Shown one piece after another: positions 1-8,083 of a stretch of DNA of 64,000 bases. This DNA comes from Betaproteobacteria bacterium (lineage in GTDB: Bacteria > Pseudomonadota > Gammaproteobacteria > Burkholderiales > Rhodocyclaceae): positions 1 to 64,000 of the forward strand of contig VGHJ01000008.1 of assembly GCA_016868295.1 (NCBI GenBank). Reading direction: 5' to 3'. Every line of letters starts with the position of its first letter. Position 1 is the first letter of the stretch. Under the pieces are notes generated by a model. That model did no database searches, was not told the DNA's origin, and saw only the letters and a list, made by a program, of their open reading frames with translations. A program made the translations under genes and the position numbers.

Positions 1-25
1 GATCGGCAATTTCCAGTTTTCTCAT
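1..25 (-). CDS. N-terminal fragment of an unidentified protein
   Basis: Only the first eight codons (MRKLEIAD) are inside the window; the gene runs leftward off the edge. The start is supported by GGAGG seven bases upstream on the minus strand (33-37). It lies 84 bp downstream of the aldehyde oxidoreductase gene in the same direction, so it could be its operon partner, but the fragment is too short to name a family. Confidence 0.5.
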
Positions 26-109
26 GACAGCGCCTCCAAGGTGGGGAACTGCCGTCAGTATAGACCAATTATGCGGCAATACTTATGTCGTTATGTTTAA
101 CTCAGGACA

Positions 110-2434
110 CTAGCCGCCGGCGATCATCGGAAACACCGTCACGCGGTCGCCGCTCTTCAGCGGCATGCCGGCCTCGCCCGAGAGCACCATCTCGCCGTTC
201 ACCGCCACGTTGAGGTTGCGGTCGCCGAGCTTGCCGGCGGCCTCGGGCAGGCGGCGGCGCAGGGACTGGCGCAGCTCGACGACGTTGGAGACCGGCTCGT
301 CCACCACGATGGCGTGCTCGGGCGCGCCGGGCACGTCGATCGGCAGTTCGACGCGCACGGCGAAGCCGGTCGTCACCCGCGCCAGCTTCTCGTGCCACTC
401 GAGCTGCGGCACACCCTCGGCGTTCAGGCCCGTCAGGGTGTAGAAGCGCCCCTTCAGTTCCTCGAATTTCTCGCGGTCGATCTTCTCGCCCTTGAACGGG
501 CCGTAGGTGTTGGCTTCCTCGAACCAGCGCGGCGGCAGGGTGTCGTCCCTGGCGCGCAGGCCGAGGCGGAAGTTGATCATGCGCTCGAGGCCGATGACGT
601 TGCGGCCGATCTCGTCCATCGCCGCGTCGTCCAGCTTCGTCCCGGTGAGCGCGTTCACCTGCTCGGCGAAGTCGTGGGTGTCGGGCAGGGTGGGGGAGTT
701 GAACAGTTTGGTGTCGAAGCGGCACATGCCGACCGAATCGCCCACGGCGAAGGTGTTCTCGCACTTCCTCACGGCGAACTCCTTGCCGTCGTAGCTGTTC
801 GGCTGGGCCGAAACGACGCCGCCGTAGAGCGCGGTCTTGAAGGCCGGGTCGTCGTTGATGCGGGCGTTGATCTCCAGCGTGACGCGGTTTCGCAGGTGGT
901 CCATGCCGCGCGTCGCCACCGAGAGGCCGAGGGCGAAGGCCTTGAGGATGCGCGAGTCGTGCGGGTCGGACTGGAACAGGCCCTTCACCGCCATGCGGTA
1001 CTTGAGCGCCTCCGGCGGGTAGTGGCCGAGGTCCACGGCGCGCGCCGAGTCGGCGATAACGTTGCCGAAGCCCTCGCGTTTGGCCGTCATGAAGAGCAGC
1101 TTTTCGACGGTCTCGTAGCCACCCCAGGAGAGGTCGAGCCCGCCGGTGTCCTTGGCGGTGATGATGCCGCGCTGCCACAGCTCCATGGCCCAGGCGATGG
1201 CGCTGCCGGTGCTGGCCGAATCCATGCCGAGGTCGTTGAGGATGTTGTTCAGGCGCAGGACGTGCTCCGGCTCCTTGATGCCGATGTTCGGGCCGAACTT
1301 GCCGACGGTGACGTACTCCGGCCCGTCGCCCTTGTCGTAACGGTCGAACTGGCCGTCGTTGTGGATGCCGTTATAGGTCTTCTGCTTGCCGTGCTCGACG
1401 TCGGCCTGCGCCTTGTCGTAGCTGGCGTTGCCCTTGAGGCCCTTCAGCGCATGCGCCCCCCAGCCGCCCTTGCCCTCGGGCGTCATGTCGTTCAGGTTGC
1501 GGCAATGCACCGGGCACTTGAAGCAGCCGTCCATGCCGGGGCGGTAGACATCGAAGTTGTCGGCATCCAGCGTTTCGAACCAGGTCGTCTCCTGGTTGTT
1601 GCGGGTGCCCATGGCGCCGAGCACCCGGCTCGGCTTGTAGAGGAAGGGCGTGCCGACCATCTTCAGCGCGTTCTTGATCACCGAGGTGCCGGTGATCTTC
1701 TTGCCGATGGCCTTGTTCTGCGTCTTGACGTCGGCCGGCAGCGGCGCCTCGGGGGGCCGGCCGTGCACCATGATGGCCTTCAGATTGAGCGCGCCCATCT
1801 TGGCGCCGCCACCGCCGCGCGCCCAGATCGACTTGATGCCGCCCATGATGCCGGAGCAGCGCACCAGGTTCTCGCCGGCGCTGGTGATGCGCGCCAGCGC
1901 CATGTCCTTGCGCTCGCGGCAATTGAAGTCGCGCTCGACCGCGGCCGCCGTGTCGAGGTTGTTCAGGCCGACATAGGGCGCCGCGTCGTGGAAGGAGACG
2001 CCTTCAGGCGCGATGCGCAGCAGCGCCCATTGCGCCGCCTTGCCGTAGAGCACCAGATGGTCGTAGCCGTGGCGCTTGAGGAAGGCCGGGAAGTAGTCGC
2101 CGCCGTTGGCGTCGAGGATGGCATAGGAGTCGGGCGACTTGCTGGTGAAGTTGCCGCGCGTGGCCGAGGGCATCACGCTGGTCAGCACGCCCGCGCCGAA
2201 GATGAGCGGCACCTCCGGGTCGAGGGCGTCCTTCTCCTCCTGCAGCAGGTTGTAGAGCAGCCACATGTTGGCGCCGCGGCCGCCGAGGAAGTGCGTCAGC
2301 ACCTCGGCCGGCAAGTACTTGCGGCGGGTTTCCTTGCGCTCCAGGTCCACGAACAGGGTGGCGCCCTGAGTCGGGTACTGGGGGGTGTCGTGCAGACGGC
2401 CCGAGAGCCGGTCGACCAGGTCGCGAATGCCCAT
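110..2434 (-). CDS. Tungsten-type aldehyde:ferredoxin oxidoreductase with C-terminal MoaD-like domain
   Basis: Predicted 774-residue member of the AOR family, which oxidises aldehydes to carboxylic acids with a tungsto-bispyranopterin and one [4Fe-4S] cluster. The N-terminal pterin-binding domain is clear (LGGRGANMWLLYNLL near residue 50, WARGGGGAKMG near 205). Cluster ligands appear as C304-x2-C307-x3-C311, with a fourth candidate at C571 (GMCRFD). Typical AORs end near 610-700 residues; here residues about 692-774 form an extra domain resembling MoaD/ThiS and ending in Gly-Gly (MIAGG). The start at 2434 is preceded by GAGGAGG; upstream in-frame codons lack a ribosome site. In anaerobic phenylalanine catabolism such an enzyme oxidises phenylacetaldehyde to phenylacetate, which suits the pad genes nearby. 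No AorA- or AorC-like partner gene is visible, so the ferredoxin beside korB may be its electron acceptor (inference). The exact aldehyde substrate cannot be read from sequence. Confidence 0.88.
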   Translation of the reverse strand: MGIRDLVDRLSGRLHDTPQYPTQGATLFVDLERKETRRKYLPAEVLTHFLGGRGANMWLLYNLLQEEKDALDPEVPLIFGAGVLTSVMPSATRGNFTSKSPDSYAILDANGGDYFPAFLKRHGYDHLVLYGKAAQWALLRIAPEGVSFHDAAPYVGLNNLDTAAAVERDFNCRERKDMALARITSAGENLVRCSGIMGGIKSIWARGGGGAKMGALNLKAIMVHGRPPEAPLPADVKTQNKAIGKKITGTSVIKNALKMVGTPFLYKPSRVLGAMGTRNNQETTWFETLDADNFDVYRPGMDGCFKCPVHCRNLNDMTPEGKGGWGAHALKGLKGNASYDKAQADVEHGKQKTYNGIHNDGQFDRYDKGDGPEYVTVGKFGPNIGIKEPEHVLRLNNILNDLGMDSASTGSAIAWAMELWQRGIITAKDTGGLDLSWGGYETVEKLLFMTAKREGFGNVIADSARAVDLGHYPPEALKYRMAVKGLFQSDPHDSRILKAFALGLSVATRGMDHLRNRVTLEINARINDDPAFKTALYGGVVSAQPNSYDGKEFAVRKCENTFAVGDSVGMCRFDTKLFNSPTLPDTHDFAEQVNALTGTKLDDAAMDEIGRNVIGLERMINFRLGLRARDDTLPPRWFEEANTYGPFKGEKIDREKFEELKGRFYTLTGLNAEGVPQLEWHEKLARVTTGFAVRVELPIDVPGAPEHAIVVDEPVSNVVELRQSLRRRLPEAAGKLGDRNLNVAVNGEMVLSGEAGMPLKSGDRVTVFPMIAGG

Positions 2435-2491
2435 CAGAAAAGCCTCCTCAAGCCAGTGCCCCCAAGCTACCACCGCCTTTTTGCGCGCGAT

Positions 2492-2505
2492 TTGATCCAG
2501 GTCAA
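2492..2505. promoter_or_regulatory. FNR/Anr-like box between AOR gene and korA
   Basis: TTGATCCAGGTCAA matches the FNR consensus TTGAT-N4-ATCAA except for one base in the right half. Its centre (2498.5) lies about 42 bp upstream of a plausible start point for the leftward AOR gene (weak -10 TAGCTT at 2464-2469 on the minus strand) and about 52 bp upstream of one for korA (-10 TATACT, 2539-2544). One bound activator could therefore serve both divergent units. Confidence 0.5.
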
Positions 2506-2613
2506 AAACGGTGGATAGCAAACAGTTTGAATACAAACTATACTCCGGTTCGAAGCTCGGGTAAAGTAGCAAGTGGCGTCCGGCAACACGGCATTCGTCC
2601 TTCAGGAGGAGTC

Positions 2614-4482
2614 ATGTCAGCAACGGCAGCAGCGGCAGAAGCGGGGGAGAGGCGCGGCGCGCCCCGCCCGGTGGAGGAACTGGACAGCGTCACCATCCGC
2701 TTCGTCGGCGATTCCGGCGACGGCATGCAACTGACCGGCAACGAATTTTCCCGCGCCATCGCCAAGGCCGGCCACGACTTCGCCACCCACCCGGACTACC
2801 CCTCCGAGATCCGCGCCCCGACCGGCACCCTGTTCGGCGTCTCCGGCTACCAGATCCAGTTCGCCTCGCGTCAGGTGTTCACCTCGGGCGACGCGCCCGA
2901 CGTGCTGGTGGCGATGAATCCGGCGGCGCTGAAGACCAACCTCGGCGACGTCAAGCACGGCGGCATCGTCATCGCCAACAGCGGCGCCTTCAGCGACAAC
3001 AACCTGGCCAAGGCCGGCTACAAGTCGAATCCGCTCGACGACGGCAGCCTGGGCGACTACCGCCTGTACAAGATCGACATCTCCGAGTTGACCGCCCATG
3101 CCCTGAAGGATTCCGGGCTGTCCAAGAAGGAAACCGGCCGTTGCAAGAACTATTACGCGCTGGGTCTCATGCTCTCTCTCTACAGTCGGCCCATCGAGAA
3201 GGAAGAGGAGGACATCCGCCGCAAGTTCGCCAAGAAGCCCGAGATCGCCGAGGCCAACGTGCGGGCGCTGCGCGCCGGCTACGCCTACGCCGACGCGACC
3301 GAAATGTTCATCACCAGCTACAAGGTTCGCACGGCCGACATCGCGCCGGGCACCTACCGCAGCCTGACCGGCAACCACGCCGCCGCGCTCGGTTGCGTCG
3401 CTGCGTCCGAACTGGCGGGCGTGCCGCTCTTCCTCGGCAGCTATCCGATCACGCCGGCGACCGACATTCTGCACGAGATGTCGCTGCTCAAGCACCACAA
3501 TGTCACCACCTTCCAGGCCGAGGACGAGATCGCCGGCATCTGCTCGGCCATCGGCGCGGCCTACGGCGGCGTGCTCGGCATGACCACCACCTCCGGCCCC
3601 GGCATGGCGCTGAAGACCGAGGCGCTCGGCCTCGCCGTCATGCTCGAGCTGCCGCTGGTGATCGTCAACGTGCAGCGCGGCGGGCCGTCGACCGGCCTGC
3701 CGACCAAGATCGAGCAGTCCGACCTGCTGCAGGCGGTCTACGGCCGCAACGGCGAGTGCCCGATTCCGGTGATCGCCGCCAACTCGCCGGCCGACTGCTT
3801 CGACTGCGCCATCGAGGCCTTCCGCATCGCCGTGAAGTACATGACGCCGGTGATCTTTCTCTCCGACGGCGGCATCGGCAACGCCGCCGAACCGTGGCGC
3901 GTTCCCGATCCGGCGTCGCTGCCCAAGCTGGAAGTGAAGTTCCGTACCGAACCCGAGGGCTTCCAGGCCTACGCCCGCGACGCCAACCTGGCGCGCGCCT
4001 GGGTGCGCCCCGGCACGCCGGGCATGGAGCACCGCGTCGGCGGCCTGGAGAAGGATTTCCTCACCGGCAACATCTCGCACGACCCGGTGAACCACCAGCG
4101 CATGGTCGAGGTGCGCGCGGCCAAGGTGGCCGGCATCGCGAAGGACATCCCGCCGCTCAAGGTGGAGGGCCCGCAGCAGGGCGAACTGCTCGTCGTCGGC
4201 TGGGGCAGCACCTACGGCTCGATCACCCAGGCGCGCGAGAAGGCCGCGGCGCAAGGCCGATCGGTCGCCCACGCGCACCTGCGCCATATCAACCCGCTGC
4301 CGCCGGACCTTGGCGACATCCTGCAGCGCTACAAGACCGTCCTGGTGCCCGAGATGAACCTCGGCCAGCTCGCGCGCCTGCTGCGCGAGCGCTACCTGCG
4401 CGAGGTGGTCACCCTGTCCAAGGTGCAGGGCAAGCCCTTCAAGGTGTCCGAGATCTACGACCGCATCCTGGAACTCTGCTAA
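2614..4482 (+). CDS. korA: 2-oxoglutarate (2-oxoacid):ferredoxin oxidoreductase, fused gamma-alpha subunit
   Basis: The 622-residue protein joins a gamma domain (residues about 27-215, GDSGDGMQ at 32-39) to an alpha domain (from about 240, with SYPITPATDILHEMS and NVQRGGPSTGLPTK). This is the KorA arrangement of two-subunit 2-oxoacid:ferredoxin oxidoreductases, which decarboxylate 2-oxoglutarate oxidatively to succinyl-CoA and reduce ferredoxin. The start at 2614 has GGAGGAG directly upstream (2604-2610); an in-frame upstream ATG at 2527 lies in the promoter. korB follows after 10 bp and a ferredoxin gene after that. In anaerobic aromatic degraders the reduced ferredoxin feeds benzoyl-CoA reductase, which is the likely role here. 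A complete aerobic-type OdhAB-Lpd also exists in the window, so KorAB is probably the anaerobic isoenzyme. Confidence 0.92.
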   Translation: MSATAAAAEAGERRGAPRPVEELDSVTIRFVGDSGDGMQLTGNEFSRAIAKAGHDFATHPDYPSEIRAPTGTLFGVSGYQIQFASRQVFTSGDAPDVLVAMNPAALKTNLGDVKHGGIVIANSGAFSDNNLAKAGYKSNPLDDGSLGDYRLYKIDISELTAHALKDSGLSKKETGRCKNYYALGLMLSLYSRPIEKEEEDIRRKFAKKPEIAEANVRALRAGYAYADATEMFITSYKVRTADIAPGTYRSLTGNHAAALGCVAASELAGVPLFLGSYPITPATDILHEMSLLKHHNVTTFQAEDEIAGICSAIGAAYGGVLGMTTTSGPGMALKTEALGLAVMLELPLVIVNVQRGGPSTGLPTKIEQSDLLQAVYGRNGECPIPVIAANSPADCFDCAIEAFRIAVKYMTPVIFLSDGGIGNAAEPWRVPDPASLPKLEVKFRTEPEGFQAYARDANLARAWVRPGTPGMEHRVGGLEKDFLTGNISHDPVNHQRMVEVRAAKVAGIAKDIPPLKVEGPQQGELLVVGWGSTYGSITQAREKAAAQGRSVAHAHLRHINPLPPDLGDILQRYKTVLVPEMNLGQLARLLRERYLREVVTLSKVQGKPFKVSEIYDRILELC

Positions 4483-4492
4483 GGCGATCATC

Positions 4493-5518
4493 ATGAGCAA
4501 CCTGTCCACCGCTTCGCTGCTGACGAAGAAGGATTTCGAATCCAACCAGGACGTGCGCTGGTGCCCCGGCTGCGGCGACTACGCCGTGCTGGCGCAGATC
4601 CAGAAGCTGATGCCGCAGTTGGGCATCCCGCGCGAGAACTTCGCCTTCATCTCCGGCATCGGCTGCTCGAGCCGCTTTCCCTACTACATGGAAACCTACG
4701 GCATGCACGGCATCCACGGCCGCGCCCCGGCCATCGCCAGCGGGCTCAAGCTGGCGCGGCCCGAGCTCTCGGTATGGGTGGTGACCGGCGACGGCGACGC
4801 GCTCGCCATCGGCGGCAACCACTTCATCCACGCCATGCGCCGCAACGTCGACCTGAAGATCATCCTGCTCAACAATCGCATCTACGGCCTGACCAAGGGC
4901 CAGTATTCGCCGACCTCCGAGCTGGGCATGAAGACCAAGACCACGCCGCTCGGCAACATCGACCGGCCCTTCAGCCCGACCGCCGTGGCGCTGGGCGCCG
5001 GCGCCACCTTCGTCGCCCGCACCGTGGACAGCGACCAGGCACACATGGCGGGCGTGCTCAAGCGCGCCGCCGAGCACAAGGGTGCGGCGTTCGTCGAGAT
5101 CTTCCAGAACTGCATCGTCTTCAACGACGGCGCCTACGACGCCATCACCGACAAGAGCGTGCGCGACGACGCGCGCCTGCTGCTCGAGCACGGCAAGCCC
5201 CTCGTCTTCGGCAAGAACAAGGACAAGGGCATCCGCCTGCGCGGCCTCGAGCCGGTGGTGGTCGAGATCGGCGAGCACGCCGCGAGCGAGGCCGACCTCG
5301 TCATGCACGACGAATCCGCCGAGCACAGCGGCCTGGCCTTCTTCCTCTCGCAGTTCGATGCGCCCAAGTTTCCGGTGCCGCTCGGCGTCTTCCGCGCCGT
5401 GGGCCAGCCGACCTACGAGGAGATGAACACGCAACTGCATGCCGACGCCGAGGCGCGCAAGGGGCGCGGCACGCTTGCCGCCCTCTTCAACAGCGGCGAC
5501 ACCTGGACCATCAAGTAA
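4493..5518 (+). CDS. korB: 2-oxoglutarate (2-oxoacid):ferredoxin oxidoreductase, beta subunit
   Basis: This 341-residue subunit binds thiamine diphosphate: GDGDALAIGG at 99-108 followed by LLNNRIYGLTKGQYSP gives the GDG-to-NN motif. The WCPGCGDY stretch (23-30) carries conserved cysteines for the cluster of this family. It follows korA by 10 bp and precedes a ferredoxin gene by 21 bp, so the three are almost certainly one operon. With KorA it forms the 2-oxoacid oxidising complex; 2-oxoglutarate is the favoured substrate from family resemblance, and pyruvate-type specificity is less likely. Confidence 0.92.
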   Translation: MSNLSTASLLTKKDFESNQDVRWCPGCGDYAVLAQIQKLMPQLGIPRENFAFISGIGCSSRFPYYMETYGMHGIHGRAPAIASGLKLARPELSVWVVTGDGDALAIGGNHFIHAMRRNVDLKIILLNNRIYGLTKGQYSPTSELGMKTKTTPLGNIDRPFSPTAVALGAGATFVARTVDSDQAHMAGVLKRAAEHKGAAFVEIFQNCIVFNDGAYDAITDKSVRDDARLLLEHGKPLVFGKNKDKGIRLRGLEPVVVEIGEHAASEADLVMHDESAEHSGLAFFLSQFDAPKFPVPLGVFRAVGQPTYEEMNTQLHADAEARKGRGTLAALFNSGDTWTIK

Positions 5519-5794
<276 letters not shown>

Positions 5795-5834
5795 TGGGAT
5801 AATCGCGCGGTTCCCCCACCGCGCGAGGCATCCC

Positions 5835-6980
5835 ATGCTGGTCCCCGCATCCGTCTCCGACTATCGACTGCTGGCCGAGCGGCGCCTGCCGCGCGCCTTC
5901 TTCGACTACATCGACGGCGGCGCCTACAACGAGCTGACGCTCGCCGCCAACCGCAACGATCTCGACGCGCTCAAGCTGCACCAGCGCGTCCTGCGCGGCG
6001 CCAGCACCATCGACACCTCGACCGTCGTTCTCGGCGAGAAGCTGGCCCAACCGGTGATCCTCGGCCCGGTGGGGCTGGCCGGCCTCTACGCCCGCCGCGG
6101 CGAGGTGCAGGCGGCGCGCGCGGCAAAAGCCGCCGGCGTGCCGTTCTGCCTCAGCACCGTCTCGATCTGCTCCATAGAGGAAGTCAGTGCCGCCGGCACG
6201 GCGCCGTTCTGGTTCCAGCTCTACGTCATCCGCGACCGCGGCTACGCGAATGAGCTGCTCGCCCGCGCCCAGGCCGCCGGCTGCACCACGCTGGTGTTCA
6301 CCGTCGACCTGCCCGTCTTCGCCACGCGCTATCGCGACGTGAGGAACGGCATGACCGGCGGCGCCACGCTGGCGGGCCGTCTGGCGAAGCTCTGGGACAT
6401 CGTCAGTCACGCTGGCTGGCTCATCGACGTGCCCGTCGGCGGCAAGCCGCTCACATTCGGCAACCTCGCCCAGGCCGTGCCCTCGGCGAGGAGCCTCGAG
6501 GCGATGAAAGTCTGGGTCGACGCCCAGTTCGATCCATCAATAACGTGGCGCGACCTCGGCTGGCTGCGCGAGCAATGGCCGGGCAACATCGTCATCAAGG
6601 GCGTGCTCGACGCCGACGACGCGAAGGCCGCCGCCGACATCGGCGCCAGCGGCGTCGTGGTCTCGAACCACGGCGGCCGCCAGCTCGACGGCGCGCCGTC
6701 CGCCATCTCGGTGCTGCCGCGCGTCGTCGACGCCGTCGGCGGCAAGCTGGACGTCCTCATGGACGGCGGCATCCGCAGCGGTCAGGACGTCGCCAAGGCG
6801 CTGGCGCTGGGCGCCAAGGCCGTCATGCTCGGCCGCCCCTGGGCCTACGGCCTCGCCGCGCGCGGCGAGCAGGGCGTCGCCGAAGTCCTCGCCCTCCTCA
6901 AGCGCGAGCTGGCGGTCACCATGACCCTGCTCGGCGTGGAGCGGGTCGAGCAGATCGGGACAGGGGCGCTGGACGGGTAG
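5835..6980 (+). CDS. lldD: FMN-dependent 2-hydroxyacid dehydrogenase (L-lactate dehydrogenase-like)
   Basis: The 381-residue protein belongs to the FMN-dependent alpha-hydroxyacid dehydrogenase family. The active-site histidine sits in SNHGGRQLDGAPSAI (about 276-290). The FMN phosphate site is in DGGIRSGQDVAKALALGAKA (from about 310). AFFDYIDGGAYNE near residue 21 is the usual N-terminal signature. The start at 5835 gives the normal family length. L-lactate is the commonest substrate, but the gene follows korAB-fdx and sits in an arylacetate region, so mandelate or another aromatic 2-hydroxyacid is possible. It begins 40 bp after the ferredoxin gene. Confidence 0.82.
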   Translation: MLVPASVSDYRLLAERRLPRAFFDYIDGGAYNELTLAANRNDLDALKLHQRVLRGASTIDTSTVVLGEKLAQPVILGPVGLAGLYARRGEVQAARAAKAAGVPFCLSTVSICSIEEVSAAGTAPFWFQLYVIRDRGYANELLARAQAAGCTTLVFTVDLPVFATRYRDVRNGMTGGATLAGRLAKLWDIVSHAGWLIDVPVGGKPLTFGNLAQAVPSARSLEAMKVWVDAQFDPSITWRDLGWLREQWPGNIVIKGVLDADDAKAAADIGASGVVVSNHGGRQLDGAPSAISVLPRVVDAVGGKLDVLMDGGIRSGQDVAKALALGAKAVMLGRPWAYGLAARGEQGVAEVLALLKRELAVTMTLLGVERVEQIGTGALDG

Positions 6981-6985
6981 TGCCG

Positions 6986-7010
6986 GAAAGTCAGTCTCCG
7001 TGATACGGCA
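6986..7010 (+). repeat. 25-bp interspersed motif, copy 1 (intergenic)
   Basis: It begins GAAAGTCAGTC and ends ACGGCA, with the standard 8-base centre. It lies 5 bp after the stop codon of the 2-hydroxyacid dehydrogenase gene. This is one of 14 copies of the family AAAAGTCAGTC-N8-ACGGCG in the window. Confidence 0.75.
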
Positions 7011-7075
7011 AGGGTGAACTGGCCCAGTCTGGGCCATAATTCGGCAAGGGTTCATGACTGTCACCAGGAGGCACT

Positions 7076-7948
7076 GTGCAAGGCGACTTCGTATCGGGCG
7101 TGCTGCTGCCGCTGATTCTGGCGTTCATCATGTTCTCGCTCGGTCTGGGTTTGACCCTGGCCGATTTCAAGCGCATCTTCGCCCAGCCGCGCGCGCTGCT
7201 GGTGGGCGTGGTGTGCCACTTCATCCTGCTGCCGCTGGCCTGCTACCTGATGCTCAGCGCCTGGGGCATGACGGGCGTGTTCGCCGTCGGCTTCATGATC
7301 CTGGCCGCCTGCCCCACCGGCAGCACGTCCAACCTGCTGACCTACCTGGCGCGCGGCGACGTGGCGCTCGCCCTGAGTTTCACGGCCGTGGCCAGCGTGG
7401 CCACCATCTTCACCCTGCCCCTCATCGTGACCTGGGCGCTGGGCCACTATCTGGGCGCGGCCCGCACGGTCGATATGCCGGTCGGTCTGATGATGGGCCA
7501 GGTGGCCCTGGTGCTGGGCGTGCCCGTGAGCCTGGGCATGTTCGTGCGCCACCGTTGGGGCGCCTGGGCGCAGCGCGTCGAGCCGCTTGCCACGCGGGTG
7601 GCGACCGTGCTGTTCGTGCTCATCGTGGTGATTGCGGTGGTCAAGAACTGGGCGCTGCTGCGCGACAACTTTGCCACCCTGGCGCCCTTTGCCGTGCTGC
7701 TCAACGTGGGCATGCTGTGCGTGGGCTTTGGCGTTGCCTGGCTGGCACGGCTGTCGCGCAGGCAGTCGGTCACGCTGGGCATCGAAACCGCCGTGCAGAA
7801 CGCCGCTTTGTCGCTGGTGATTGGCAGCACGGTGCTCAAGGAGGACGCCCTGGCCATTCCGGGGGCGCTCTACGGCGTGCTGATGTATGCGGGCGGCCTG
7901 GTCTATGCGCTGGCGATGCGCAGGTACGCCGCATCGCCGCAGGCTTGA
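7076..7948 (+). CDS. Bile acid:sodium symporter (BASS) family transporter
   Basis: The 290-residue, strongly hydrophobic protein looks like eight to ten membrane helices. The FMILAACPTGSTSNLLTYLA segment is the conserved core of BASS/SBF transporters, which move organic anions with sodium. The GTG start is chosen because AGGAGG ends four bases before it; no better start lies upstream. The substrate is unknown; an aromatic acid is a reasonable guess from the neighbourhood. Codon choice looks different from its neighbours (more CTG and GTG, fewer GCC and GGC runs), which may indicate acquisition from another lineage. Confidence 0.85.
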   Translation: MQGDFVSGVLLPLILAFIMFSLGLGLTLADFKRIFAQPRALLVGVVCHFILLPLACYLMLSAWGMTGVFAVGFMILAACPTGSTSNLLTYLARGDVALALSFTAVASVATIFTLPLIVTWALGHYLGAARTVDMPVGLMMGQVALVLGVPVSLGMFVRHRWGAWAQRVEPLATRVATVLFVLIVVIAVVKNWALLRDNFATLAPFAVLLNVGMLCVGFGVAWLARLSRRQSVTLGIETAVQNAALSLVIGSTVLKEDALAIPGALYGVLMYAGGLVYALAMRRYAASPQA

Positions 7949-7958
7949 TCCGCATCAA
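7945..7958 (+). promoter_or_regulatory. Perfect FNR/Anr box before the CoA-ligase gene
   Basis: TTGATCCGCATCAA is an exact match to TTGAT-N4-ATCAA and overlaps the stop codon of the transporter gene. A -10-like GATAAT lies at 7984-7989, which places the box centre about 44 bp upstream of the expected start, the spacing of a class II FNR-activated promoter. A second -10-like TATAGT is at 8001-8006. It probably drives the genes at 8084 and 10176. Confidence 0.68.
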
Positions 7959-8083
7959 CCGATACAAACATTGCTACTATTCCGATAATTCTGTATCTGT
8001 TATAGTCGCCCGCTGGAACGCGGCTGCCATAACAACACCCATCGCCGCATCCCGTGACATGATTCACCAGGGAGGACGGTATC

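Noticed and set aside
110..2434. The AOR-like protein as BamB, the tungsten subunit of class II benzoyl-CoA reductase
   Set aside because: No other bam genes are present, the protein is longer because of its MoaD-like tail, and the context is arylacetate oxidation.
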